Below, piece by piece: positions 49,508-56,673 of a stretch of DNA of 64,000 nt (within the stretch, counting starts at the first letter, position 1; each line of letters begins with the position of its first letter). Under the pieces are notes generated by a model, which made no database searches, was not told where the DNA came from, and worked only from the letters and a program-made list of their open reading frames with translations. Origin of the DNA: Caldifarciminota bacterium (GTDB taxonomy: Bacteria > Hydrothermota > Tepidihabitantia > B3-TA06); NCBI GenBank assembly GCA_016934635.1, contig JAFGSK010000030.1, positions 42,404-106,403 of the forward strand, read 5' to 3'. The translations under genes and the position numbers were made by a program.

Positions 49508-50569
49508 GGCCTCGTGCTTGCCGAGTTCAGAAACGAGTATTACCAGGCCCGTTACTGGCCGAAGGATATGTTTGTCTGCGACAGCTACCTGGACCCGGTG
49601 GAGTGGCTCTGGATAAAGACCAATAAGGGTGTTGAGACGAACCCATTCTCCCGGCTCATGTATTACAAAACCATGTACCTGATGTTCAGCCGGTCGTGCA
49701 GGCGCGCAGGCGTCAGCTTCAGGGAGTTCAACCTCGCTCACGCTCGCTACGGCTTGCTCGGGCTGACCTGCTGGGAGGAGGTTTCCCAGGTTGCAAGGTG
49801 TGCGCCTGACGCTCTTTACCAGGGTGATTACTTCCTCGAGAGAAACGAGAGTAACCTGGAAGCCCTCGAGACCTATCTCAGGCTTACCCAGGACCTTCAC
49901 ACCGAGATTTACTGGGAACCCAGGATCATCATCATCGGTGCGCGAGCAGGCGGTGAAATCCGGATATGGGACACGTACGGCAGGCCGATGGACGGGCTGG
50001 TCGAGCTTGAGGGACTTCTCGACTCCACAGACAGCTGGGATTGTATCCACGTGATGCCTGATCCTGCAATACCTTTGGGCGAGTTGTTCAACATCACGAG
50101 TCAAATCCCCTCGGCCCGGCGAATTGTGGTCTCGGACAGCATCTACAACTTCACGAAGCTCTTTCTTACCGTGTACCCTCTCAAGTGGCTTCACAGACTG
50201 GATGCGAACCCCGAACTCTTGAAGACGGACTCACTTGCCCACCTTGTGTTCGTGGAGATGAAATCGGACGGAACGAACTACCTCAACTCCGAGGAATTTA
50301 CCTGTATCCATGATATCAGCCAGACGTTTGATGATCTTCTGGAGAAATCGTCTGAACCCCGTGTCGTGATCTCGGTGGATGAGGAGGTCGGCTGCGGCAG
50401 ATTGATGGCAATGGTTCGCTCGATCAGAGGCAGGGACGAGGGACGGATAAGCATAACCCTCATCCCATCGCGTGTTATCAAAGGGCATGAACCGAAGCTG
50501 GATAACAGGCATATCCTCGAACAGGACCCTCGTGATTTCAACGAGGAAGAGGAATACCTTCCATTTTGA
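49421..50569 (+). CDS. lipoprotein B, SPEQY family
   Basis: This 382-residue lipoprotein shares its signal peptide and the GRPEELSPEQY segment exactly with lipoprotein A, but the rest is only distantly similar. Conserved landmarks are RRAGVSFREFNLAHARYGLLGLT (compare CSRTGVSFASFDEAHVQYSLTGKT in A), an ARRIVVSDSIYN segment, VFVEMKSDGTNYLNSE and VIKGHEPKLDNRHI near the end. I start it at the ATG at 49421; the in-frame extension to 49280 is promoter and repeat DNA. It is followed by lipoprotein C with little or no gap. Confidence 0.75.
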   Translation: MRRLSYSIGLVVLLASGCGRPEELSPEQYGLVLAEFRNEYYQARYWPKDMFVCDSYLDPVEWLWIKTNKGVETNPFSRLMYYKTMYLMFSRSCRRAGVSFREFNLAHARYGLLGLTCWEEVSQVARCAPDALYQGDYFLERNESNLEALETYLRLTQDLHTEIYWEPRIIIIGARAGGEIRIWDTYGRPMDGLVELEGLLDSTDSWDCIHVMPDPAIPLGELFNITSQIPSARRIVVSDSIYNFTKLFLTVYPLKWLHRLDANPELLKTDSLAHLVFVEMKSDGTNYLNSEEFTCIHDISQTFDDLLEKSSEPRVVISVDEEVGCGRLMAMVRSIRGRDEGRISITLIPSRVIKGHEPKLDNRHILEQDPRDFNEEEEYLPF

Positions 50570-50580
50570 AAGCGGTAACG

Positions 50581-51681
50581 ATGCAGTCACACAATTTGAG
50601 ACTACTTGCAGGCGCCGTCCTGACGGCAGGGTTATTGGCAGGCTGCGGCCAGCCTGCCGAGCTCAGCCGTGACCAGTATCTTGAACTCAAGTCGGAAATA
50701 CTCCGTCCTCCCGGCGAGGTTATCCCAAAGATAATCTTTCCTTTCAAGGTCTTGACGATGTTGATAGGCGACGACTCATTCTTTCGTATTGATGCCTATT
50801 ATCCAGAACGAAGACTCTATGGTTTCGGTGGAGTAATCTACAGAGGCTTAAAGCTGAGGACGGCCCGTATTGTCTGCCACTCAAGAGGCATAAGCTTCTC
50901 CTCGTACAACCACGCCCACAAGAAATACTCGTTAAGCGGTCTTACATACAAAGAGGCCGTGGATGAGTCAATCAGGCTTGCAAGGCTGCTTATGATGGAC
51001 AGGAAGAAATACGGCAAGGAAAGTTCAAACCCTGAAATCGAGGAGAAATCGGCGAGGCTGAACCTGGAATTGGAGGGAGTATACTACGAAGACATGTTTC
51101 TCATCAAGGTTGACGGACAGGGCAAAACTGAAATCTACATCTCCCCTCCCTACGAGTGTATTTCCTTTGCCGATGTCAAGGACAGTATCCAGGTTGACCC
51201 ATACCGATTGGTTCGCATAATGCCTGAACCGCAAACCCCGGCTGAGGAGTTGTTCGATATCGCCGCCCAGATCAAGGGCGCTCGACGGGTGATCGTATCA
51301 GACAGCCTTTATCACTACTATGAGGTTTTCGCAGCGGTTTATCCATTGTCCGATCTGGATACCTTGGATTCTGACCCTGGGGTTTTTCGCTCGGATTGCA
51401 GAGAAATCAATGCTTTCATTCATATCAAAACCATTGATACGGTTTACTTCAATGGTAAGCTGGTTGACGATTGCACGCTAAAAAGCCTCCTCGACAGATC
51501 GGAATCCGGGATATCGGTTGTGGTTGCGGTAGATTCAACCGTCGAATGCGGGAAGATCATCGAAACCCTGAAACTTATCAAAGACGATCTTGGTCCTGTT
51601 GGTAATAGGGTTTTTATAATTCCTTACAGCATAATCGAAGGTCACGAGCCGCGGCTGGATACGAGGTTTATCCCGGAGTAA
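50581..51681 (+). CDS. lipoprotein C, SPEQY family
   Basis: This 366-residue lipoprotein (signal MQSHNLRLLAGAVLTAGLLAGC, lipobox LLAGC) continues GQPAELSRDQY, matching the start of A and B. It keeps HSRGISFSSYNHAHKKYSLSGLT, ARRVIVSDSLYHYYEVFAAVYPL and IIEGHEPRLDTRFI. The ATG at 50581 is preferred; a TTG at 50566 that overlaps the stop of lipoprotein B is also possible and would couple the genes. There is no promoter of its own, so it is probably cotranscribed with B. Function unknown. Confidence 0.72.
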   Translation: MQSHNLRLLAGAVLTAGLLAGCGQPAELSRDQYLELKSEILRPPGEVIPKIIFPFKVLTMLIGDDSFFRIDAYYPERRLYGFGGVIYRGLKLRTARIVCHSRGISFSSYNHAHKKYSLSGLTYKEAVDESIRLARLLMMDRKKYGKESSNPEIEEKSARLNLELEGVYYEDMFLIKVDGQGKTEIYISPPYECISFADVKDSIQVDPYRLVRIMPEPQTPAEELFDIAAQIKGARRVIVSDSLYHYYEVFAAVYPLSDLDTLDSDPGVFRSDCREINAFIHIKTIDTVYFNGKLVDDCTLKSLLDRSESGISVVVAVDSTVECGKIIETLKLIKDDLGPVGNRVFIIPYSIIEGHEPRLDTRFIPE

Positions 51682-51734
51682 AACCCAATGAGTTCCACGA
51701 CGTCAAGGTGAACCTGCAAACGAACAGATAACGC

Positions 51735-51762
51735 TTGACATATCCGAACCCTCCCCTATAGT
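51735..51762 (+). promoter_or_regulatory. leaderless promoter, metallophosphatase copy 2
   Basis: TTGACA (51735-51740), 16-base spacer, TATAGT (51757-51762), six bases, ATG at 51769. Confidence 0.8.
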
Positions 51763-51768
51763 CTTTAC

Positions 51769-52509
51769 ATGAAGCGCCGCTACATATTCGTAGGCGACGT
51801 TCACGGTTGTTTCAACGAGTTGATACGGCTGATGGACAAGATTGCCCCGACCGCGGACGACGAGGTTGTGACGGTGGGCGACCTGGTGGGCAAGGGTCCT
51901 GATGCGGACAAGGTCGCCATGCTCTGGACAGGCGCGGGTTTCAAGTCGGTGCTGGGAAACATGGACTTCGCGCTCCTCGCGTGGCTGGACGGGGAACTCG
52001 AGATAGGCCCGGGCTTAATAAAGGATTCATTCGAGACGCTCGCCGGAAACACTCTTCTTACCGGATTTTTGAAAACCCTTCCCCTGTACCTGGATTATCC
52101 CGAGATCAAGGTCGGTGTGGTGCACGGCGGCCTTTACCCGGACATGGATCCCGACTCTGTACCGAAGGATATTTCGAGTTGGACTGAGAAAGTTGAGCGG
52201 AGAAAGGAGATAATCGCCCTGCGGTATCTTCGCAAGGACGGTGCCGGTTCCTGGGTTCGCGTACCGCACGGCAAACAGGTGGAAGGAGACCGGTTCTGGT
52301 CAGAGGTCTGGGACGGGGACCGCACGATTATCTACGGACACACACCGCAGAAGACCGGCAAACCCAAGGTGGACAAGAAGGCGATAGGGATAGACACGGG
52401 CTGCGTGTTCGGAGGTTTTTTGACCGCGGCAATATACTTGCCTGACAAGGGCTACTGGGACTTCCAGGTGGTGAAAGCGGAGAAAGCCTACTCACCCTGG
52501 CCCAAGTAG
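51769..52509 (+). CDS. calcineurin-like metallophosphatase, copy 2
   Basis: This 246-residue PPP/ApaH-like phosphoesterase has the complete metal-site set: FVGDVHGCF, VGDLVGKGPD, LGNMDFALL, VHGG and YGHTPQ. It is closely similar to copy 1, with an insertion of about nine residues (SVPKDISSWTEKV) near residue 127. Members of the family act on protein phosphoserine/threonine, dinucleoside polyphosphates or small phosphoesters; which applies here is open. It has its own leaderless promoter and lies 87 bases after lipoprotein C. Confidence 0.92.
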   Translation: MKRRYIFVGDVHGCFNELIRLMDKIAPTADDEVVTVGDLVGKGPDADKVAMLWTGAGFKSVLGNMDFALLAWLDGELEIGPGLIKDSFETLAGNTLLTGFLKTLPLYLDYPEIKVGVVHGGLYPDMDPDSVPKDISSWTEKVERRKEIIALRYLRKDGAGSWVRVPHGKQVEGDRFWSEVWDGDRTIIYGHTPQKTGKPKVDKKAIGIDTGCVFGGFLTAAIYLPDKGYWDFQVVKAEKAYSPWPK

Positions 52510-52521
52510 AGCCCAGGGGGT

Positions 52522-52557
52522 GGCTGTACCGAAGGTGCAGCCGGAGGGATCGCCTCC
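52522..52557. terminator. hairpins between convergent genes
   Basis: 52522-52530 pairs with 52534-52542 (9 bp with one G-U, GAA loop), followed by GGAGG/CCTCC (52543-52557). They lie between the converging metallophosphatase and L,D-transpeptidase genes and could serve both strands. Confidence 0.45.
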
Positions 52558-52579
52558 CTTTCTAAGGCCGGGGGGATCT

Positions 52580-53671
52580 TCATTTTTCTATGCGTACCGG
52601 AGTACCGACGCGGATCATCTTTTTCAGCGAATCCACGTTCTCGTTGTACATGCGTATGCAGCCCTCTGATGCCCGTGTACCGATGGACGCCGGGTCATGG
52701 GTGCCGTGGATGCCGATGCCTGACCATCTGTTGCCGGTTTTGGTTTCGGATGCATAGGTGGAAAGCCTCAAAAACCAGGGTCCGTAGGCGCCGGGGATAG
52801 GCCCAAGGGTGTCGTCCGGGAAGTCGTGTTCCCAGGAGGACGAGTTTTCGATAGAAGTGATAGTGAAGGAGCCTTCAGGCGTGCGATTGTCCCCTACGCG
52901 CTGCTTGTCGCCTGGATTCTTACCCAAGGCTACCGGGTAGGTCTTGATAAGCTTGCCGTCTTTGAACACGAGCATCTCGAACAAAGATTTCTTGATGACT
53001 ATCGATACGCCGTCCGGAGCCTTCTCTGCGTTCTTCTTCTCTAGTAAATCCGAACCGATGATTATAATGATATCGACAAGATGAGTACGTTCTTCGACTT
53101 CTCCTGCGCCCAGGAAGTCGCGCAGCTTTTCGCCCAGAGGAACGTCTGCGCTCGGACAGTAAAGGAAGGTTTGCGTAAAGGTATCCGCATCAGCGTTTGC
53201 AGGTTCGAGCGAGGAGAGTCCGAACTTGACGTTAAAGCTGTAGGCCGCGTCCCTGGCAAGTCCCGGTTTTTGGGTGCCGTTGAGGACGAGAACCCTCCTT
53301 GCAAAGGGCGCCGAATCGAAAGCGAGACCGTTGACGCCGGCCCAAACGTGCACTACACCCTTGGTCTTGCCTTCTATGACCTCGGCTCGAGGGAACACCG
53401 ACTGCAGGTCGTAAAGCCAGAGCTTATCCTCAGGATGAATAACGATGCGGCTGTCAATGAGAAATGATGTGGAGGTATCCCTCGCACCAACGGAATCTTT
53501 GAACCCAAGGGTATCGAGCCTGTCGCGAATGAATGGCGGAGGAAACTCGACGCTGCGCAGCCTTGTATAACCGGTGCACGAGTTATGGAGCACGACCAAA
53601 GGCTCTTTAAGCCTGCACCCTGTTAAAAGAAGAAATAGTAAACCTAGTGCCTTGAACGAGCTATTGACCAT
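52580..53671 (-). CDS. L,D-transpeptidase (YkuD) lipoprotein with LytR_C-like domain
   Basis: This 363-residue lipoprotein (lipobox LLTGC near residue 18) has a middle region like the LytR C-terminal domain (VLVLNGTQKPGLARDAAYSF, about 147-166) and a C-terminal YkuD domain with the catalytic signature GIHGTHDPASIGTRASEGCI (HGT...SxGC, Cys nucleophile near residue 338). YkuD enzymes form 3-3 peptidoglycan cross-links or attach lipoproteins to peptidoglycan, using diaminopimelate. The start is supported by a -10 hexamer six bases upstream. Confidence 0.92.
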   Translation of the reverse strand: MVNSSFKALGLLFLLLTGCRLKEPLVVLHNSCTGYTRLRSVEFPPPFIRDRLDTLGFKDSVGARDTSTSFLIDSRIVIHPEDKLWLYDLQSVFPRAEVIEGKTKGVVHVWAGVNGLAFDSAPFARRVLVLNGTQKPGLARDAAYSFNVKFGLSSLEPANADADTFTQTFLYCPSADVPLGEKLRDFLGAGEVEERTHLVDIIIIIGSDLLEKKNAEKAPDGVSIVIKKSLFEMLVFKDGKLIKTYPVALGKNPGDKQRVGDNRTPEGSFTITSIENSSSWEHDFPDDTLGPIPGAYGPWFLRLSTYASETKTGNRWSGIGIHGTHDPASIGTRASEGCIRMYNENVDSLKKMIRVGTPVRIEK

Positions 53672-53677
53672 TGTATT

Positions 53678-53705
53678 AGTGTATGGGGATAGCAGGGGAT
53701 GTCAA
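53678..53705 (-). promoter_or_regulatory. leaderless promoter of the L,D-transpeptidase gene
   Basis: TTGACA (53705-53700), 16-base spacer, TACACT (53683-53678), six bases, ATG at 53671. 53706-54070 has no convincing gene but two perfect stems: 53887-53894 with 53898-53905, and 53956-53963 with 53968-53975. Confidence 0.75.
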
Positions 53706-54070
53706 ATAATCTTAGGATCGTTTTATTCTAAATCACTGACTCGCGCAACCGCGCTTTATGATAAATACCTCAATCGAAAACAGCCCAGGTCGGTTCATTA
53801 TCTCTGACATTGTTCACCCCACGTATATTTCGACTGTGTGTGCCCGGTCTTTGTGTCCCTTGGAAACAACTCCGTCTTAACGCTCCTTTTTGGCTTAGCC
53901 AAAAAGATCGCAGAAGGACCGAAGCCCTATCAACTGCCTCTTCTTCACTCATTTTGGCAGGCAGGAGTGCCTGCCCCATACACAATGATCCGATTTGCAT
54001 TTTCACCGAAGGATGACGCTTGCGGAAGAAATTTAAATTGGTGAGTTCAATAATGAAGTGCGTGTCGTTT

Positions 54071-54403
54071 TCAATCCTTAAGCTCCAGAAGGGTATCACG
54101 CGCCTTTGAGTTGTGTTTATGGATGAAGGCAACCGTTTCGCACGTCTCCATTTCATCGCACTCCGCGCAAGTATCGTAGGCTTTATCAATGGCGCAGGCG
54201 CGAATTTTACATTGGTTGCAGAAAGAAATCTGTATACCTGAGATGGCTTTGCACCCGTCGCATTTGACGTCCTCAGGTGTCATTTCCTTCTTGAACAATT
54301 TTGCGGCGTTTTCTGCAAGCTCGGTAAGCTTGGCCGCATCGTCAGCCTGTGTAGCAATGTATGCGTCGCATTCTGAGCATTTGATCCCGCAGTAAGCTAG
54401 CAT
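54071..54403 (-). CDS. DUF3795 cysteine-rich protein
   Basis: This 110-residue protein starts MLAYCGIKCSECDAYIAT, the typical opening of the DUF3795 family, and contains more Cys pairs (CDGC at about 48-51, CNQCKIRACA, CAECDEMETC), twelve or so cysteines in all. The pattern suggests binding of metal or an iron-sulfur cluster. I start at the ATG at 54403, where GGAG is five bases upstream and family homology begins; the longer frame is not supported. Function of the family is not established. Confidence 0.82.
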   Translation of the reverse strand: MLAYCGIKCSECDAYIATQADDAAKLTELAENAAKLFKKEMTPEDVKCDGCKAISGIQISFCNQCKIRACAIDKAYDTCAECDEMETCETVAFIHKHNSKARDTLLELKD

Positions 54404-54473
54404 CTGAACTCCTTGATTCCGTGAGAGCCTGGGGCCTCGAATGCAATCGTCGAGGCCACACGAACTCTTGGGG

Positions 54474-54878
54474 TTATGATGTATATACTTCCGGCATTTT
54501 CCAGCGCTTGAGACCCTTGAGGACTTCCTCAATCTCTTTCTTGGCGTCTTCGGCACTCAGGTCGGGTCTTTTGGTCCATTCTCCCCACTTCGGGGCGAGG
54601 AACTCTATCATTTGTTCCATGGTCATCTCAGGGTTTGTGAACTTGCCGTCGGCGTAGCAGTAAATGCAGTAGTCTTTGCTAGGAGAGCCGTCAGCCTCAG
54701 TACCGAAGTCTTCGGGCTTGGTTAACGGCATGGCACAGCTCTGGCATATCGGAACTTCGGGCGTCACAGCGGCGGTCGTATCGACCGGTTCCTCTACAGG
54801 TTCTTTGGATTTGCAGCCTGCAGCGAAGCCAAGAAACGTCAAAGCTCCCAGTGCAACGAACAACGTTTTCTTAATCAT
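54474..54878 (-). CDS. zinc-ribbon lipoprotein (zf-ribbon_2 type)
   Basis: This 134-residue lipoprotein (signal MIKKTLFVALGALTFLGFAA, lipobox AAGC) has a short Pro/Thr linker and a putative zinc-ribbon domain: CQSCAMPLTKPEDFGTEADG, then KDYCIYCYADGKF and a helical end WGEWTKRPDLS. The domain is the one known as putative zinc ribbon PF12674, usually cytoplasmic. A close relative without signal peptide is encoded at 55426-55704. Export of this domain is unusual. The ATG is preceded by AAAGGGG. Confidence 0.82.
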   Translation of the reverse strand: MIKKTLFVALGALTFLGFAAGCKSKEPVEEPVDTTAAVTPEVPICQSCAMPLTKPEDFGTEADGSPSKDYCIYCYADGKFTNPEMTMEQMIEFLAPKWGEWTKRPDLSAEDAKKEIEEVLKGLKRWKMPEVYTS

Positions 54879-54924
54879 GTCTTGACCCCTTTCTCGAGGT
54901 TAACGATGTTTTTATGATGAACCT

Positions 54925-54952
54925 ATACTATTCGATCACCCAGGTTTGTCAA
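54925..54952 (-). promoter_or_regulatory. promoter of the zinc-ribbon lipoprotein gene
   Basis: TTGACA (54952-54947), 16-base spacer, TAGTAT (54930-54925). Confidence 0.7.
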
Positions 54953-54995
54953 TCCGGACAAACAGACGTCCTCGAGTACCGCTTTAAGCTTCAGC

Positions 54996-55346
54996 TCATT
55001 CCTTGGACCACAGACCCATCCTGTTGCCGGACATGTCGGTGAACAAGGCGAAGTATCCGAACTCGTCTGATATCTTGGTCTTTTCCTGAACCCTCTTTCC
55101 GCCTGCGGCCTCGATCTCGGTCAGCTTAGCCGGGATATCGTCGACGCCTATGTACATGAGAACCCCATCAGGGTTGGACTTGAGATCTTTATTGAAGCCA
55201 CCCGCGACTGCGGCATCATCCTCTGACCACATTGCGTACTCCATGCCCGGGATATGCTCGATCTTCCAGCCGAAGACCTTTGAGTAGAACTCGGCGGCCT
55301 TCGCAAGGTCGGGTGCCGGTATCTCGATGTGTACTATCTTTGACAT
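54996..55346 (-). CDS. VOC-family (glyoxalase/bleomycin-resistance fold) protein
   Basis: This 116-residue protein has the vicinal-oxygen-chelate start KIVHIEIPAPDLAKAAEFYSKVFGW, a central VLMYIGVDDIPAKLTEIEAAGG and the end FALFTDMSGNRMGLW. It has the size of a single VOC unit pair as found in many small-molecule lyases, dioxygenases and antibiotic-binding proteins. GGAGG precedes the ATG. It lies between two ribbon-domain genes on the same strand. Substrate unknown. Confidence 0.9.
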   Translation of the reverse strand: MSKIVHIEIPAPDLAKAAEFYSKVFGWKIEHIPGMEYAMWSEDDAAVAGGFNKDLKSNPDGVLMYIGVDDIPAKLTEIEAAGGKRVQEKTKISDEFGYFALFTDMSGNRMGLWSKE

Positions 55347-55425
55347 CTTCTTTCCTCCTTAATTTACAAAGCAACGTTAATCGCTTATCCTAAGTTATTC
55401 GGCGCACAAGCTGGGCAATGCCTCT

Positions 55426-55704
55426 TTACGTTTGCCAGCGCTTCAGGTCGGAAAGGATACCCGTTATTTCAGGCTTGGCCTGCTCTGCGGTCAGGTTCGG
55501 ACGCTGGGTCCATTCCCCCCAGTTGGAAGCAAGGTAGGAAACCATATCGTCCATGCTCATCTCAGGACTCACAAACTTACCTTGCTGATAGCAATACTTG
55601 CAGTAATCCTTGCTTTGAGAACCGTCAGCCTCTGTACCGAAATCCTCGGACTTGGTTATAGGCATCGAGCAGCTCTGACAAAAAGTTCCTTCAGGCTTGT
55701 CCAT
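55426..55704 (-). CDS. cytoplasmic zinc-ribbon protein (zf-ribbon_2 type)
   Basis: This 92-residue protein is the soluble counterpart of the lipoprotein at 54474-54878: CQSCSMPITKSEDFGTEADG, KDYCKYCYQQGKF and WGEWTQRPNLTAEQAKPEI. I start at the ATG at 55704 because GGAG lies directly upstream; an extension to 55740 is possible but lacks a ribosome site. Members are short proteins of unknown function, sometimes near transcription or stress genes. Confidence 0.82.
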   Translation of the reverse strand: MDKPEGTFCQSCSMPITKSEDFGTEADGSQSKDYCKYCYQQGKFVSPEMSMDDMVSYLASNWGEWTQRPNLTAEQAKPEITGILSDLKRWQT

Positions 55705-55755
55705 AATTACTCCTTTTAGTTTTGATTCCGGGCAACTCATACGCGCCTCGGAGTT

Positions 55756-55783
55756 ATTGTACTCAGGTAACCATTTGTGTCAA
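55756..55783 (-). promoter_or_regulatory. promoter of the cytoplasmic ribbon gene
   Basis: TTGACA (55783-55778), 16-base spacer, TACAAT (55761-55756), about 50 bases before the ATG at 55704. Confidence 0.7.
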
Positions 55784-55794
55784 GCGAACCAAGG

Positions 55795-55822
55795 TTGACT
55801 TGAATCCATTCTTGAAGAGAAT
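55795..55822 (+). promoter_or_regulatory. possible leaderless promoter of the acetyltransferase gene
   Basis: TTGACT (55795-55800), 16-base spacer, GAGAAT (55817-55822), five bases, ATG at 55828. The -10 is a weak match. It is divergent from the promoter at 55756. Confidence 0.45.
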
Positions 55823-55827
55823 CGGGC

Positions 55828-56364
55828 ATGAAACCGGGTTCCGATTTCAAATCCTTAATGGGAAAGAACGTCGTTCTCAAGCCGCGCGATGAAAGACTTC
55901 TCGGCGAATACTACCAGAAACGTTTCAGACCTGAGGTGCTGCACTGGGCAGACACCTGGCCAAGGATCGAAAACCTTTCCGAACTCAGGAACCGCTTCCA
56001 GGTTCAGGAGCTTTCACCTTCGGAGTTCAGGTTATGGATATTCACGCTATCGGACAAGCTTATAGGCGAGGTGTCCTTGTTTGATATTGACCTAGTAAAG
56101 GGTAAGGCCGAGTTCGGAATAGTGATATTCGATCCCGCCTACTGGGGTCAGGGTCTTGGTACCGAAGCTGCAAGGCTCTTTCTCGCCTATGCGTGCAGGT
56201 TCTTTAAAATCAACGTGTTGTACCTTTCCACTTCCCAGGAGAACAAACGCGCGATACGTTCATTCGAAAAGCTGGGATTCAGGATTTCAGGACGTGTCGC
56301 TTCCGAGGAAGAAAAAAGGGTGAAGATGGAGGCTGACACTTCGATTTTAAGATTAAAAGACTAG
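55828..56364 (+). CDS. GNAT-family N-acetyltransferase (RimJ/RimL-like)
   Basis: This 178-residue protein shows the GNAT acetyl-CoA site YWGQGLGTEAARLFL (about 109-123, the Q/R-x-x-G-x-G/A loop) and the C-terminal NKRAIRSFEKLGFRISGR typical of the RimJ/RimL group, which acetylates N-terminal amino groups or small molecules. The N-terminal VVLKPRDERLLGEYY matches the same group. It has its own promoter and no operon partner. Confidence 0.9.
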   Translation: MKPGSDFKSLMGKNVVLKPRDERLLGEYYQKRFRPEVLHWADTWPRIENLSELRNRFQVQELSPSEFRLWIFTLSDKLIGEVSLFDIDLVKGKAEFGIVIFDPAYWGQGLGTEAARLFLAYACRFFKINVLYLSTSQENKRAIRSFEKLGFRISGRVASEEEKRVKMEADTSILRLKD

Positions 56365-56388
56365 AAGATTGGAAGATTGAAAGATTGG
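56349..56388. repeat. AAGATTG-type short tandem repeat, copy 2
   Basis: Consecutive aagatta, gaagattgg, aagattgaa, agattggg units overlapping the end of the acetyltransferase gene. Related to 13210-13248. A degenerate ACCGC patch follows at about 56425-56450. Confidence 0.6.
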
Positions 56389-56547
56389 GTGGTTAGAGAA
56401 CCCGCGCCAAACCTCCCGCTCAAACTGTTAGCCGTGAGCGGCAGGCAGTCTACTCTATCTCCGGATTTTTTACAAACCTTTAAGTCACCACCTCAACATT
56501 TCGAGCAAGGGCTTGATCCCTTGTGACATGTTCTGTGATCGACGATA

Positions 56548-56575
56548 TTGACAACAGAAGTTCGTTGAATATGAT
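56548..56575 (+). promoter_or_regulatory. promoter of the Ig-like lipoprotein gene
   Basis: TTGACA (56548-56553), 16-base spacer, TATGAT (56570-56575). The leader is about 95 bases and ends in AAAAGGAG before the ATG at 56674. Confidence 0.65.
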
Positions 56576-56673
56576 TTACGATACGAGGAGTGCAAGGTCT
56601 GCGCCCTCTTTCAGCAGATAAACTGAATAAAGGACGTGGACCTAATTCATAAACCTTAAAAGGAGCGCACAAC

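Noticed and set aside
53770..54189. Reverse open frame of about 139 codons between the L,D-transpeptidase and DUF3795 genes
   Set aside because: It overlaps the DUF3795 gene, has no homology-like segments and runs through two strong hairpins.
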